From Muscardinus avellanarius (lineage: Eukaryota > Chordata > Mammalia > Rodentia > Gliridae), in assembly GCA_963383645.1 (NCBI GenBank), contig OY726572.1, positions 72,306,356 to 72,370,355 on the forward strand: DNA of 64,000 nt. Direction: 5' to 3'. Below are positions 1 through 12,305 of the stretch, in pieces. The first letter of the stretch is position 1, and each line of letters opens with the position of its first letter. The translations under genes and the position numbers were made by a program. Below the pieces are notes generated by a model, which searched no databases, had not been told where the DNA came from, and was given only the letters and a program-made list of their open reading frames with translations.

Positions 1-410
1 GATCACCGGCCAAACAGATGGTGAGGAATAGTTAATTGACCCACTTGAGAAGATGATAAGTTACTCAGACAATGGCCTCATCAAGGGAAATGAATAATAA
101 ATTACATCTGTTTTAATGAATTAAAAAATGAAATGGGCTCTCAATTGCTTATTTCAAATAGTAAAATAAGGTATTTATTTAAGGAACTAGGCAGCTTGCG
201 TATTCCTCATTTCTGATGATGAATTTATGGAATTCACTACTGGTATTCTCACTTTATAGATGCTGAGTTTGAGGCACTGAATAATAAGAAATTCACTTAG
301 GATTACTCAACATATAAAGGGAGCCAAGAATCGAAACCAGGCAGACTTTCTCCACAGTTTTTAAATAGCTGCGCTACACTTCTGCTTGGAATTGGAGAAT
401 ACTGAAAAAA
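1..410. other. Unassigned AT-rich DNA
   Basis: No coding pattern, RNA gene or recognisable repeat is visible. It ends in the short duplication that marks the SINE insertion at about 423. Confidence 0.5.
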
Positions 411-422
411 TACAGTTTTAAT

Positions 423-626
423 TATTTATTTATTTATTTATTTTTTTTTTTTGGTGGTACTGGGGTTCATGGAAACCCTTCTACCTCTGGACTACACTCC
501 CAGACATATATATTATTTGGAAACAACGTCTCTTAAGACAGCACAGCTGGCTTCAAACCTTCGCTATCCTCCTGTCTCCGTTTACCAAGCGCGGGGATTA
601 AAAGCGTGCGCCACCACGCCCCGCAC
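423..626 (-). mobile_element. B1-dID SINE, type B
   Basis: On the minus strand this is a 7SL-like left half followed by an ID-like right half and an A tail, seen on the plus strand as a T/TTTA run. The right half carries the 'type B' signature (GGTCTGGGAGTGTAGCCCGG then AGAAGGGCTTCCAGGAACCCC). An imperfect target duplication, acagttttaatt at 412 and acagttgtaatt at 625, flanks it. The open frame on the opposite strand at 451-681 is a by-product of the SINE and not a gene. Confidence 0.85.
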
Positions 627-1506
627 AGTTGTAATTCTAAGAAAAAAATGTGGAAAAAGAATAAACTTTGTAAAATATTGAACCATTAAAAGTAAAGAAA
701 TCAACTGTAACACTCTCAACATGTTTTGATTTTCATTTCATGGTTTACTAACGCTCTTACTAATTATGTGTAATCACTATTACATTGATGGTTAATACTT
801 GCCAAGCCAAAATTTGTTAAATATTTGTTAAAAATTAGTATTTGTTCTAAGTCTTTGCTGCTACTAGTTCATTCAGTCCTGTAACTACAAAGTAGATAAT
901 ATTAATATGCTCATTTATAGATTTAAAAATTTACAATGATCAGAGAATTTACTCCACACAGTCAAGAACCATTAGATGTTGATTACTGAGCTTAGTCATT
1001 ACTGAGACAGAATTAATACTGTCAACCCCAGTAATGTGGCTACTTCTCTGATATTAAATATATTGTTTTATGCAGTCACTCATTATTAAAATAATTTGTT
1101 ATGTCATGAAAAAGTAAAACGTCGTGAATCAATAATAATTGTTATTAACATGTTTAAGGTGTTTGTGCTTTTTATGGTGAATAAAATTTTGATTTTTTCC
1201 TTAATTTTCCTCTCGTTTCCTTAATTTTCTGGCTCTGATGTAAAGCTTTCAAAATGTGACCCAACTCTACTTTTACGTATTAAAACTAGATATTTTTTAA
1301 CAAGCAAGTACTTCCTCCTCCTTTTTACCTCCAAGATAGAGTACTTTCCTAGAAATGTACTTTGAATGCATTTATTTCATTTATATAAAAATGTATTCTG
1401 AATGCTACTAGAGATCTTCTTGTATTGCATTAGGGATATTGAGAGAAATAAAACTAACAGGCTGAATCCCTGGGGCATTCTATCTCTGAGATACATCTAA
1501 CCCTAT
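627..1506. other. Unassigned AT-rich DNA
   Basis: About 880 bases with no recognisable gene, RNA or repeat. Confidence 0.5.
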
Positions 1507-1650
1507 TTTTTTATTCTTTATTACAAAGCAGGGTCTCACTGAGTTGCAGAGGGCCTCACTAAGTAGCTGAGGCTGTCCACAAACCACAATCTTCCTGCCT
1601 CAGCCTCCCAAGTGCTGGAATTACAAGTATGTGCTATCATGTCTGGCTGC
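1507..1650 (-). mobile_element. B1-like SINE left half
   Basis: Only the 7SL-like half is recognisable on the minus strand, from the linker (plus strand TTTATTCTTTATTACAAAGC) to the 5' end. The ID half is missing or decayed. Divergence is moderate. Confidence 0.75.
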
Positions 1651-1949
1651 ACTTTTACATTTTTAAAATACCTCACATATGTTTTCTATAGTTATATATT
1701 ACTTTTGGAATTAAAGAAACAGCAATTGGTTTTTACTGTTTCATCTGTAAGAAAGTATGCTTAAACTGTTCAGGGTCCACTTCTTTTATGCAAACCATAA
1801 AACAAATTTAAGCATGAATGTTGAATGACACTCTCACTCCCTACAGTTGGTACATACAATAACATACAACAAAATTAAAAGAAGTGATCTAACAAACTTA
1901 AAAATCAATGTTATACTTCTACTGTGGCTAAATTATAATTTATTTTTCA

Positions 1950-2125
1950 TAAGGCATGATGACATACTACTGTAATCTAAGTATATGGGAGGTGGAGAAA
2001 GAAGGATCCCAGTTTGAAGACCAGCCTCAATAGTGAGACTTTAAACAACTTAGTGAAAGGGGTGGGGATATATCTCAAAGGTTTCTAGAATGCCATTAGC
2101 CGGTTCAATCCCTAGTATGTAAGTA
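1950..2125 (+). mobile_element. Diverged B1-dID SINE
   Basis: It begins with a degenerate 'aggcatgatgacatac...gtaatc' left half and ends in a decayed ID half (ggggatatatctcaaagg, then ccggttcaatccctag). An old copy. Confidence 0.6.
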
Positions 2126-3267
2126 TGTGTACATACACAATATTTTTCTCTTCTTTAGATCCATAAGGGCTTTTTTAGTTCTATATAATCTTGTTTTTTT
2201 TTTCTAGAGGAAAAGCATAAATTGTGATGAATTTTCCCCAGAATTTTCTAAATCTTTATTTATTTCCTCAACATGTCTTTGGTGTTTGCTGAAGATACAG
2301 TCTTAAGAACTGGGAACCAAAGTAGTGGTAAAATAAGAAGGACAACATCTTATTTGTAAGACTGAACTTTATATTTCAGTGCATACCCTCTAGAAACTTT
2401 TTTATCAGTCTCAGGTTCTTAGACCTCAGAGATGATTCTCTAACCCAGGATTTCAAATTTTAAGTATCAATTCTTGGGCTAAAATAAAGTTTCAATAAAT
2501 ATCCACTTATATGCCTTTCTAAGTATTTTATTGGGAGGTGTGAAATCTACCACCTGAGTTTGATTAATAATTCAGAAATTGAATCATATTTTAGAGGAAA
2601 ACATATCCTTTTACACCAGATTAAATTTGCATATCTTAAATATTTGGTAAATGATAATATGAACAAGTGCTGCTACTAACTAGGTGAGTGTGGGTTTAAT
2701 TATACTGAAAAAAGAAGTATCAAAGGCATTACCTATCTAGTTATAAAAATAAAACATTTCTCTAATTAAGAAGGCACTGGAGCTTGGGACTTCAATAGTC
2801 TATCAGAAGCACACAGAGCAGCATCTGGATTATCTGCTATGCATTCGCTTTGGATCCAAATAGCTTTTTTGTTGCTAAGCAATCACCATTGTGCATCTCC
2901 TTATAGTTTGGAGATTTGCACTGAGAAATAAGTGTCAACTTTTTAAAGAAAATGCTTAGACATAAACCACCTTTGGGGATTAATTAATTCTTTATAATAC
3001 AGAAAATTACTTGGTTCTGCAACTGCCATTTTTCCTGTAGAATGCAGATATAGATATAATAATCTGAATTAAAGAGTATAAAATGACAGATTTTTTAAAA
3101 GAAATGCTTTGGGATTGAGGCATTGAAAGTAAACAGTGTGATAATCTCATTCTTTCAACACAGAGTAATTATCTTGTTAAAAAAAAAGGCCAAATATTAA
3201 TCTCTAGTAGTTGTACTGGTAGAAACTATATTCCAGGTATAATATTAATTTTAAAAACAAATCTGTA
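2126..3267. other. Unassigned DNA
   Basis: About 1.1 kb without coding pattern or recognisable repeat, up to the target duplication of the LTR at 3274. Confidence 0.5.
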
Positions 3268-3273
3268 CTTAGT

Positions 3274-3695
3274 TGCTGGAGCCAGCCGGCAAAAGTACGG
3301 GTTCCGAAGAGAGGAGTGAGGATGAAATAATGTAACTCTTAAGAATTAAATTCCAAATATAATTTATTCCTAAACATGGAAGGATCGCCAGTACACTCCT
3401 GGGTCGATATCTCTACTGGCCAATCATGGGGCTTCTTCTCTTGTGGTATTTATAGTTTTTAGCTTCAGTTTACCCCAGATGAGAAAGACAAGTCCAAAAT
3501 CCAGGCAGGTCAAACAATACCCTGGTGCAACACAAACATCACAAACCTAGCCTTAGCTCAGACAGAACAATAGCATCATTAGCAATAATTACTTTGAAGC
3601 CTCCTTGACCCCAAACCTTGTTGACTCTGGGTGGAAGGACAGTCAGAAGTATGCTTTTAATAAAGATAAGGGGAAGACCTTAATGGCTCCCCACA
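3274..3695 (-). mobile_element. Solo LTR, ERVK/IAP-like
   Basis: A 422-bp segment starts TG and ends CA and is flanked by a perfect 6-bp duplication, CTTAGT, at 3268-3273 and 3696-3701. On the minus strand it opens TGTGGGGAGCC and closes CCGGCTGGCTCCAGCA. It contains a TATA-like CTATAAATACC, a downstream AATAAA, and a 'TCTTCGGAACCCG' end of the kind seen in class II (IAP-type) LTRs. A 6-bp target duplication fits class II integrases. No internal viral genes are present, so this is a solo LTR left by recombination between two LTRs. The family assignment is inference; the boundaries are seen directly. Confidence 0.85.
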
Positions 3696-3701
3696 CTTAG
3701 T

Positions 3702-3955
3702 GTCAATGCATTATACATATAACCATGCTAAGACAATGCTTTCAACAGTTGACTTATATGCAATTTTTTGTCTTGTTTTGATTTTCTCAGGGTTGCAAAA
3801 ATTTTTAATTAACAAACAACCTATACATTTATATGAAAGAGGTAATCAATAAAAAGTAACATATTTAATTGATGTTTAAATTACTACAAAATGTAAATGT
3901 AGTCTTTAGACATAAGGGAATCATGGAGCTTTCTCAACATCTGATGAAACATAGA
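3702..3955. other. Unassigned DNA
   Basis: AT-rich DNA between the LTR and the next SINE, with no recognisable content. Confidence 0.45.
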
Positions 3956-3956
3956 A

Positions 3957-4168
3957 AAAAAAATTTTTTTTTGGCAATACTGGTGATCGAACCCAGAGGC
4001 ATTCGATCCCTGATTTACATCTGAGCCCTATTTTTTATACTTTATTTTGAAACAGGGTCTAAGTTGCAGAGGGCCTCACTAAATAGCTGAGGCTGGCCAC
4101 CAACTTGCAATCCTGCAGCCTCCGCTTCCCACGTCCTGATATTAAAGCATGCGCTACCAGACTCAGCT
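3957..4168 (-). mobile_element. B1-dID SINE
   Basis: Minus-strand dimeric SINE: the T-run (A tail), 'aacccagaggcattc' ID half, 'attttgaaacagggtct' linker and B1-like half are all recognisable with moderate divergence. Confidence 0.8.
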
Positions 4169-4800
4169 TATAGGAATCCTTTTCATGGCAAAATGCCAAA
4201 GGTAATAAAAATAAATATAAATTATACATATGAACTTTGGCCACATCCCTTTCACTTCCCCTCATCCTAGTTTCCATGGTAGTCCCACCTACATGCTTTT
4301 AGCCATGGTTTCTGGGGGACCTTGCCTGAGCATGTAAACCCTTCAGCAACTCCATGTAACAAGTATCACAGACATTTATGTTGTTTTATGAAGAACGAGA
4401 GTAATAAAGCCAAAAACTAATAAACAGTAGGATTAAACTAAGTCCAAGAAAAGCTGTACCACCATGAAAACAACATCTGTACTGTCTAATTAAATATGAT
4501 TGTGGTGGTTTCTGGGGGCTGGGGTATGGAAGGAATGGAAGCTGCTGCTCCCAGGATGCAAAGTTAAACCGAAAAAGATGATTTCTAATTGCCGTCTTTA
4601 TATTCCTCGTTTACAAAATTAAGACCCAAACAAAGACATCCATGATTTTATTTCTAGTTCATAATATTATAAAAGGACGTAGCTTGGAAAATTTTTCTAC
4701 TTTAAAAACATATGGTAAAAATAGCTTTTCCTTTTATTGATAGTAATAGTAATAGAAACATCGGACTGTGATATTCTTTGGGGCAGCAATAGCTTCATTT
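4169..4800. other. Unassigned DNA
   Basis: No coding pattern or repeat recognised. The short open frame across 4059-4277 on the minus strand is mostly SINE. Confidence 0.45.
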
Positions 4801-4865
4801 TTATATTATTATTATTATTATTATTATTATGTTTATGTTTATGTTTATGATAATGATGATGATGA
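4800..4865. repeat. Compound microsatellite (ATT, GTTTAT, GAT)
   Basis: Runs of ATT, then GTTTAT, then GAT abut the 3' end of a minus-strand SINE fragment, so they are probably its expanded A tail. Confidence 0.9.
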
Positions 4866-4867
4866 TG

Positions 4868-5079
4868 TGTGTTACTGGGGATTAAGCCCAGGGGCAATCC
4901 CTCCACTTGGGAGGCTGAGACAGGAGGAGCACACAGGTTCGAAGCCAGCCTCAGGTAATTAGTGAGGCTCTCAGAAACTTAGTGAGACCCTGTTTCCAAA
5001 TAAAAGTATAAAATAGGTCTAGGAGTATAGCCCAGAGGTATAAAAGCTCCTGGGTTCCACCCCCCCAGTACCACCAAAA

Positions 5080-5115
<36 letters not shown>

Positions 5116-5283
5116 AAACCCAGGGGCATTCTACCTCTGAACTATACCAGCAACATTAATAGAAATGTTTAAATCAGTTTTTCTAGGTTGCTGAGAGTCT
5201 AAGTTGCTGTTGATTAGGCTGGACTTGTATTTGCAGCTCTCCTGTCTCAGTCGGGATTAGGCTTGTGCCATCGTACCTAACCA
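4868..5283 (-). mobile_element. Old B1-dID SINE split by a later SINE
   Basis: The ID end is at 4868-4896 and the rest resumes at 5119-5283. The two parts are separated by a plus-strand SINE. CCCAGGGGCA occurs at 4887-4896 and again at 5119-5128, as expected for the duplicated target of the inner insertion. Confidence 0.75.
4899..5118 (+). mobile_element. B1-dID SINE inserted within a SINE
   Basis: A plus-strand, 5'-truncated dimeric SINE starts near 'cacttgggaggctgagacagg'. It has GGTTCGAAGCC (a B-box-like match), a type-B linker and ID half, and an (AAAT)n tail at 5080-5113. Target duplication CCCAGGGGCA lies on both sides. Confidence 0.8.
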
Positions 5284-6250
5284 GTTTCCTTATTGATCAT
5301 AATTAGCAGTGTGAAAAGGAGTTACCATTTTCAAGAATGGAAGAAAATGTTTGTAGAGGAAGGCTCAAAGGAAGAAAGAAGAAAGGAAGTAATTTTAAGA
5401 AGGGGGAGAGGAACACAGGAATGAAGAAATAAAGAAGGAAAAAAAAAACAGCGTAGCCAATGATCAACTTACTTATCGATATTCCCCAAAGATATCCCTC
5501 TAGCTCACTTTGAATTCTTCCTACTGACATGACAACTTTCTTAGGAGCATGGACATATTATAAGTTTACAGAGAAAATAAGAATTCATAAAAAGAGAACT
5601 TCCTCAATTATACACAAGTTTTCTGTTAGATTCACAAAGGCACTAACAATTAGGGATAAAACTCAGTACTGGAAAAACAAACTGAAAATGTCCAAGTCTG
5701 TGCTTTCTTGTCTCTACCTCCCATCTACAGATTTTATAATTTATCATATTTAAACCCTTCCCTACCATATTCTAAAATCATCTCTTTTTACTTTTCAGTT
5801 CATTAACTTTACTTCCTTCCCTTCACTATTGATCCTTCCTTATCATTCAAATAGGCCGTTTTCCTCTCATTGACTATGATTGAGTGATAAAAAGTAAAAG
5901 CTTTTGTACTGTAAGAGAAATGCTGCTAAATCAAAGAAATTCACCGCTACTGAGGGGATGAGATGTCTCCAAGTGGTACCGGAGGTATTTTCCCTCACAC
6001 ATCTTTTCCCAATAGTCCATTGTTTCAAAATCACATAGTTGAAATAGCAGCCTATCCTTTCTCTAGTTTGGAAGCCTTATTTTATTTCTCTTCACTTGTT
6101 TGGATTCATTGAAAGAAAGCATAAAGTTAAAAAGCTCTGAAGAAACTTGTCAGACTTTCAGAAGGGCTGAGAAGGATTAGGTACCCTGTGCAGTCCTTAA
6201 ATTTAGGCTATCTTGCACGATGGACTATTTGGCCTGCCAGCTACCAGTTG
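5284..6250. other. Unassigned DNA
   Basis: AT-rich with a purine-rich patch near 5340-5450. Short frames on both strands (5303-5530 minus, 5529-5753 plus) match no family that I recognise and are probably chance. Confidence 0.45.
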
Positions 6251-6264
6251 AAAGTGTCCATTAC

Positions 6265-6475
6265 GAGCCGGGTGTGGTGGCGCAGGCTTGTAATCCCAGC
6301 ATTCGGGAGGCTGAGACCTGGAGGATCGCGGTTCGCCGACAGCCTCAGCTGCTTAGTGAGGCCCTCTCAACTCAGTAAGACCTGGTGTCAAAATAAAGAA
6401 TAAAAAAAAGGGCAGGGGGTGTAGCTCAAAGGTCAGATGCCCCTGGGTTCCATCCCCAGACCCGCAAAAAAAAAA
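6265..6475 (+). mobile_element. Young B1-dID SINE, type A
   Basis: Complete dimer with 7SL-like half, A-rich linker, ID half (GGGGGTGTAGCTCAAAGG) and A tail. It is flanked by a perfect 14-bp duplication, AAAGTGTCCATTAC, at 6251-6264 and 6476-6489. A good local reference for the full-length type A element. Confidence 0.95.
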
Positions 6476-6489
6476 AAAGTGTCCATTAC

Positions 6490-7590
6490 TTGCATCATGA
6501 GTTGTCTAATGGAAAAAACGGGTAACATGCCATAAACACACCACTTTTAAACTTTTAAACTCTAGAACAAGTTCTTTTAGATTTGGCTGATTTTCTAACA
6601 TTTATTAATGCTTCAAAGTTCTGATAGGGATAATAACTAGCAGTATCAGGAGGAAGATTTGACAGGATTGTCTCTATAAAGTATGGTGAGTCATTAACAT
6701 ATTTGAACAGATCAAATTTAAATTTCCATCTCTCTCTGTTTTGAATTCCTTTCTTTAGTAATGTGCTACTTAGTAGGAAAAATCACAATTTGTTAAACTT
6801 AAATAAGTATCTGATGATAAATATGTATATAATACATATACAAAATAATATATAATAAATATTTGTCAAAATATGAGAAGGTATTGAATAATTCCTCTTT
6901 TTCCCATTTACCATTTTTCAGTTATTTCTGACATCTCCTTGAATGTCAATTTATGATATGACTTTTAATACCTATCTAGTATTTTGTCTTAGCAATAAAT
7001 CATAAATACATTCTTACATGCTATATCCTGGGTACTTTTATTTTGCATATTTAGTCGGATGACTAAAAGATGAGAAAAATTGTTAATATGTGTAAAACTT
7101 CATATCCAACATGACATGCATTATTAGAATAAAAGGTTTGAGAAAATCACATACATCCTTAAAGTTTTATAATTAAGTTGTAATGCAAATTTCTCATTCC
7201 AAATATCGTGGCAATTTATAATCTCATCAGCATTTGTAATTCAGTTCCATTGCCAATGTAAAATTGCCAACTATTCATAGCCCTTGATCTTAATTATTTT
7301 CTCCTGATTAGATTATAAGAATGATTTGTCATGTAAATAGGTTCACATTTAAAATTATTTTCTTTATCTGGTCATACGACATTCATTTAAATATATAACC
7401 ATATTTTACTAGTATGTCATGTCAAAATTTGCAAAAATTTTAAAATTATTCCTTTACATGAGATTAACAAAGATATTAATGATATTTTCTTTTAATTTTT
7501 ATGTTTCTTTATACATAGAGTATTTAAATCACTATATTTTTGGAGGAAATCAAGTATAATGACCATATTTTCTGCTTTAGGGAGAGAGAT
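6490..7590. other. Unassigned AT-rich DNA
   Basis: About 1.1 kb of strongly AT-rich sequence with nothing recognisable. Confidence 0.5.
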
Positions 7591-7600
7591 AGAAGGTACC

Positions 7601-7813
7601 TTTTTTTTTTTTGTGGTACAGTAGATGGAACCTAGGGGCATTCTACCTCTGAGCTATTCTACCTCAGCCATATTTTTTATTCTTTATTTTGAAACAGGGT
7701 CTCACTGAGTTGCAAAGAGCCTCACTAAGTAGCTGAGGCTGTGTTTGAACCGTAATCCTCCTGTCTCAGCCTCCCAAATGCTGGGTTTACAAGCGTGCGC
7801 CACTATGCCTGGC
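7601..7813 (-). mobile_element. B1-dID SINE, type A
   Basis: Complete minus-strand dimer with a T-run tail. The flanks agaaggtacc (7591) and agaaggtagc (7814) form a near-perfect target duplication. Confidence 0.9.
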
Positions 7814-7823
7814 AGAAGGTAGC

Positions 7824-9210
7824 ATTTTATCTCAAAAATTCATGTTGAGAAGACCATTCTTTTTCCAGAAACTATAAATATCAACATAATCATATTATAA
7901 ACCAAAATGTCTATATCTAGGTATTGGGAATACTTAATTGATATCTATTTGTTCACTATTGTAACTATTTAAGTTTTTTAAATATTGGTTGAAATATTTT
8001 ATATATACTTAGATATAATTCATTTATTATATATTCTAATAATATATCATAAAGACTTAGCCAAGTCTTTTTATACTTTTAAATCTAAATATTTTTATAC
8101 TGTTAGATCTAGATATCACCAAAATTTCAAGCAAAAGAGAGAAATAGATAACTAAGTCATAGTAAAGCAATAAAATGAAGTCTAACACTATAAAGTATTT
8201 AGCTATGTATGTACACGAAAGAAAATAAACAGAACTAGACTGTAGTCAAAGTTGTAAAATTAGATTGTTTCCAGGATTATTGTGGATATAATTACCTTGA
8301 TAGAATTAGTTTTTTTTAACATATACAGCATGGGCAAGTGAGAATGTTTTGGTAAGGAACATGGTTGAAATCAGTGGATAGAAAACTATTAAGAGGAACT
8401 ACAAAGGGTAAGAAGAGATTCTGGATGAAATCTATCAAAGAATACTGTGCCTCAGTTAATCATGGGTGATCAGAAGTCACCAGGTTATTCAAGGATCAAT
8501 TAACAAATTAGGTACGGAAAACAATCAGATATGGAGGATAAGGAATTCTTGCTAAACTGCCTGAGGTCAGAAAAAGGTTCAGCTGCTTGAATTGTTGTAA
8601 AGCAATAAATATTTGTTATTACTTACTTATATATCTTATATATTAATAATATAGACATGCTATATATCTTTACTAGAAGTATTACATACTTTAAACAATT
8701 ATATTTGTGAACTCTTATTTTCCTGCCTTACTTTAACTTTTTTCCTATGGCATTACTATTATAACTCTCACTTATTTTGTATGCATTTTGCTTTCTTCCT
8801 TTCTGATTCATTTGGCTTTACAATATGCATTTTTAAACTATGTATTATAACCTCTGATTTTGCTACTGAATATGGGAGACTGTCAATTTACAACATTATA
8901 TAAAACTTTGACATTTATTGCTCCAACTGTAATGTTTGACTTTACCTCTTTGATCTTATTTATGATGTATAATAATACATCTTTCAGTTTTAAATATATT
9001 TTATTCTTATAGTGTTCTGTGTAGATAACATTGGTAGTTTTCCTTCTGATGATTTAAAATTTAAACCTTCTTTTATAAAATATGTTTCCAGGGGCTGTCA
9101 GTCATTAGATGTGTATATGTGTGTATGTACATACGTATATAGATATTAACATTTCAACTTAAACACAATCAATTGATATGAACTGAAAACTAAATTAGTA
9201 TTCAGTGTGC
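7824..9210. other. Unassigned AT-rich DNA
   Basis: About 1.4 kb, AT-rich, no coding pattern or recognisable repeat. Confidence 0.5.
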
Positions 9211-9214
9211 ACTT

Positions 9215-9745
9215 GCTATCCATCCTTAGTATGGAGGTTCTCTTTTGCTTTGGATATGAACCATCTCCCTAAAGCTCACGCTTTGAAGGTTTGGTCTCCA
9301 ATGTAGCCCTGTTTAGAGATGGGAGGTGACTGAGTCATGAGGGATTTAACCTCTTTGGTGGATTAATCCACTCATTGATTCATACATAGGCTAGCAGGCT
9401 GTGAGGAGGTGGTAGAAACTTTAGGAGGCGGAGCCTAATTGTAGAACTGTCCCTGAGGAAGTCCCTCTGGAAGGGGTACTGTGTTCCTGGCTTGCTTTCC
9501 TGTTCATCTCTCTCTTTCCCTTCATCCTTCCCTCCCCAACTCCCTTTCTCCAGTGCCTGCCTTTGCAGTAAGCATCTGTGCTCTGCTGAGCCCTTTGTGC
9601 TCAGGATGGTCTTTCTTACCAGTCTTAAAAACATGGAGCCAATGAATGAGGAGAACTGAAACCTCTAGAACTGTGAGCCAAACTCAGGATTTTAAGTTGA
9701 TTTCCTCATGTATTTTGTTACAGAAGTGAAAAGCTTATAAACACA
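9215..9745 (+). mobile_element. MaLR-type LTR (MLT1/MST-like)
   Basis: The sequence follows the MaLR LTR plan: 'gatatgaaccatctcc', 'gtttggtctccaatgtag', 'gggaggtgactgagtcatgaggg', 'ggcggagcctaat', then 'gaactgtgagccaaactc' and 'tttgttacagaagtg' near the 3' end. Family-level recall, not an alignment. The ends and any 5-bp duplication were not fixed. The 84-residue minus-strand frame at 9380-9634 lies inside the LTR and is not a gene. Confidence 0.7.
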
Positions 9746-9749
9746 GGGT

Positions 9750-10255
9750 CTTACATATTATTAGGTATCATAAAATGCAGGTTTTATATTTATTTCTCCA
9801 GATGTGCCTTCTGACCTTAAATATTTTCTTAACTCAAACAGATCTTTGTATCAGGACTGACTGTAATTTGATTGTACTTTGATACCAGAGAATTTCTTAC
9901 TTTATTGCATTTTTTATACTAAGGCTTTAATCTTTACTACTGTCTGTAAGTTTCCAAACATTCCCTTATTCCTCACCAGTGAAGAGACAAAAGGTATTGT
10001 ACTTCGACCGTCCACTGTTACTGGGGATTCCTTAGACTTTTACAATATTCCCACAGCCAATTCTTGATTATAGTTTACAAGGTTAAGTTTTACAGTGACT
10101 TTCCATTCTCATAATAGAGTAATGAGGTTCTTTACTATAGGCACTAATTATTTTTTTTTATTTGTATAACTATGCAAGGCAAAAATTATTCACCCTTCCC
10201 TGGCCACAACTGTTTCACTAGAAAATCTAAAATCATCATATTTCATATGGTGGGT
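9750..10255. other. Unassigned DNA
   Basis: No recognisable feature between the MaLR LTR and the inverted repeat. Confidence 0.45.
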
Positions 10256-10575
10256 ATGTCTTTCAAGGAACTTTAATTGTGAAGATGGACATTATTCTAA
10301 CTACTACTAGAAACTTTTCACATCATACGTGGTATCGATGTGAGTTTCAATGTTAGTTTTTCTTAGGGGCTGATCCCAGTATTTGAATACAAAAGTAAAG
10401 ATTTAGTAAAAACAGTTCTCAAAGAAACTAATAATGAACAAGCATGCTATGAAATAAAAGGAAAGTTTGAAACATTGAAACTTGTATTGATACTGCATAT
10501 GATGGGAAAAGTTACTAACAGTAGTTAGAATAATGTCCATCTTCACAATCAAGTTTGAGATTTGTTGAAAGACAT
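10256..10575. repeat. Imperfect inverted repeat, ~100-bp arms
   Basis: The left arm (10256-10354) matches the reverse complement of the right arm (10471-10575). The core TGAAGATGGACATTATTCTA (10280-10299) is mirrored exactly in 10530-10549, and both arms also share the 'atgtctttcaa' outer end and the 'gtttcaatgtt' inner end. The loop is about 116 bases. It could be an inverted duplication, a palindromic DNA-transposon remnant, or an RNA hairpin source. No coding frame is involved. Confidence 0.85.
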
Positions 10576-12260
10576 GCAGGTGCTGTCCCAGGCTCTCCCT
10601 CCTCCTTGAGGAACAGTAGGCATAGAGTCTCAAAGTCTGCCATACTACCACTTTGAGAGCTGGGCCCATCTAGCGAACAATATTAGCTGCAGGTGCAATT
10701 GTGGGCATTGAATAAAAATAAGGGGGCAGTGGAAGAGTCCAGGTTAGTGCTGAGTTTTTTGTTTTTGTGTTTTTGCTTGCTTTTCTGGGAAGAGGGCAGT
10801 AAGTCAGTGATTTGGAGAATCAATGCCTAGAGTGTAAGTCAGGCTCAAGACCAAGAGCCTTTCCACACATCAGTCACTGGCCATGGGCTGTTCCAAGAAC
10901 CATGAAATCCCAGAGGAATATATGGCTTTTTCTGCACATATGGTAACGCCAATGGGAAAGGTGGCCCCGATGGCCTCAGTGTCAGCTGATAGAAGGGAAT
11001 CATGAAAAAAATTATGGGTTCATGCAGAAAGATATAGATTCATGGGCTTACTTCGGACACTAGCAGTGTTTTCAGAATATGTTTTTTTTTTAATTTGCTG
11101 TCATCCATAACTGTTCCATGTATCTAATATTTTACTGCCTCTTTCTATCCTTATTCTTATAAAACGGGAAGAAAAATTAGCAAAGTTAGGCAAGGGTCAA
11201 CTTTATTTTGCAGGGACAATTCTGGCAGCAGTATCTGCTCAATGTAAAGAGGTCAAATCTCTCTTTCTTTTCCCTGAAATTCCCATAGTTCATTTAACTT
11301 TACAATGGTCTTTTAGTGGAAGGACCATTTTAATTATACTCAGTTGTTGGCTGACTACTTCTTCCAAATCTAGGCATAACCTGGGACCTTAAAACTGGTA
11401 TAAATAAAGAAGACTCGTAGTCTGATATTAAATGTTTATTAAAATGAGAAATTCTTTCCATACACAATAACCTTAATGAGTTGAAAAATTACTGGGAGAT
11501 GTGTTTTTATATTTTATCTTCTCTGCAAACAGGATGCTTTATACCTGAAAAATGCTTAGCAAATTTAATTTAAAAACTAAGACAATTTAAACGTCTAAGG
11601 GAATTTAAATTCTAGCCAACAAAGAACATATTCACAAAGGAAAAAATGGGGACACACCATTTAAATGTGTGGTCCTTGATATTTAATAATTCTAACATTG
11701 ACCCACCTGTATACAAAAAAGGGGAAGGCAAGGGGCAGAAAATTCCAATTGGGGAAGTTTAAGTTTCTTCAATGAAAGCCTGCCACTAGCAATCAAATTA
11801 GTCTTTCTATTAGACTCCTAGAAGGAGGCACCAAGATGATCTATAATTAAATTCCTGGAATCCAATTTACACTAGCCGGCCCTAGAATAAACACCATTAA
11901 ACTGCACATTCCTCATCAAAGTGATGCCTAGCAGCTTTCTGGATCACGAGAAAGGCATAAGCAAAGGCACAAATTATAGATAACTTTTGGGTCCTCAATC
12001 TCGCGAACAGAAGCAGAACACAGGACAAAAGGAAGTTGTAAAATTGCTGTCTCTTGAAGAGCTTGATGTTTAATAGTTTGTGTAATGCTTTCCTTATTTG
12101 GCTCTTCTTGGCATATTAAAATTCTACCTCTTTATCAAGCATAAAATATATAAAACCAATATGTGCACAAGTAGTTTAGTTGCAATGTTTGTTAAGGTGA
12201 TTTCTTTCAATTGTTAAAAATAAGATTGATATTTATAATGAGTTTACATTACATGTGGTG
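10576..12260. other. Unassigned DNA
   Basis: About 1.7 kb, with somewhat more balanced base composition at 10580-11000 than its surroundings. No recognised repeat or exon. Confidence 0.5.
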
Positions 12261-12262
12261 TA

Positions 12263-12265
<3 letters not shown>

Positions 12266-12304
<39 letters not shown>
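12266..12304. repeat. (CA)n(TA)n microsatellite
   Basis: About 14 CA units run directly into TA units. Confidence 0.95.
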
Positions 12305-12305
<1 letters not shown>

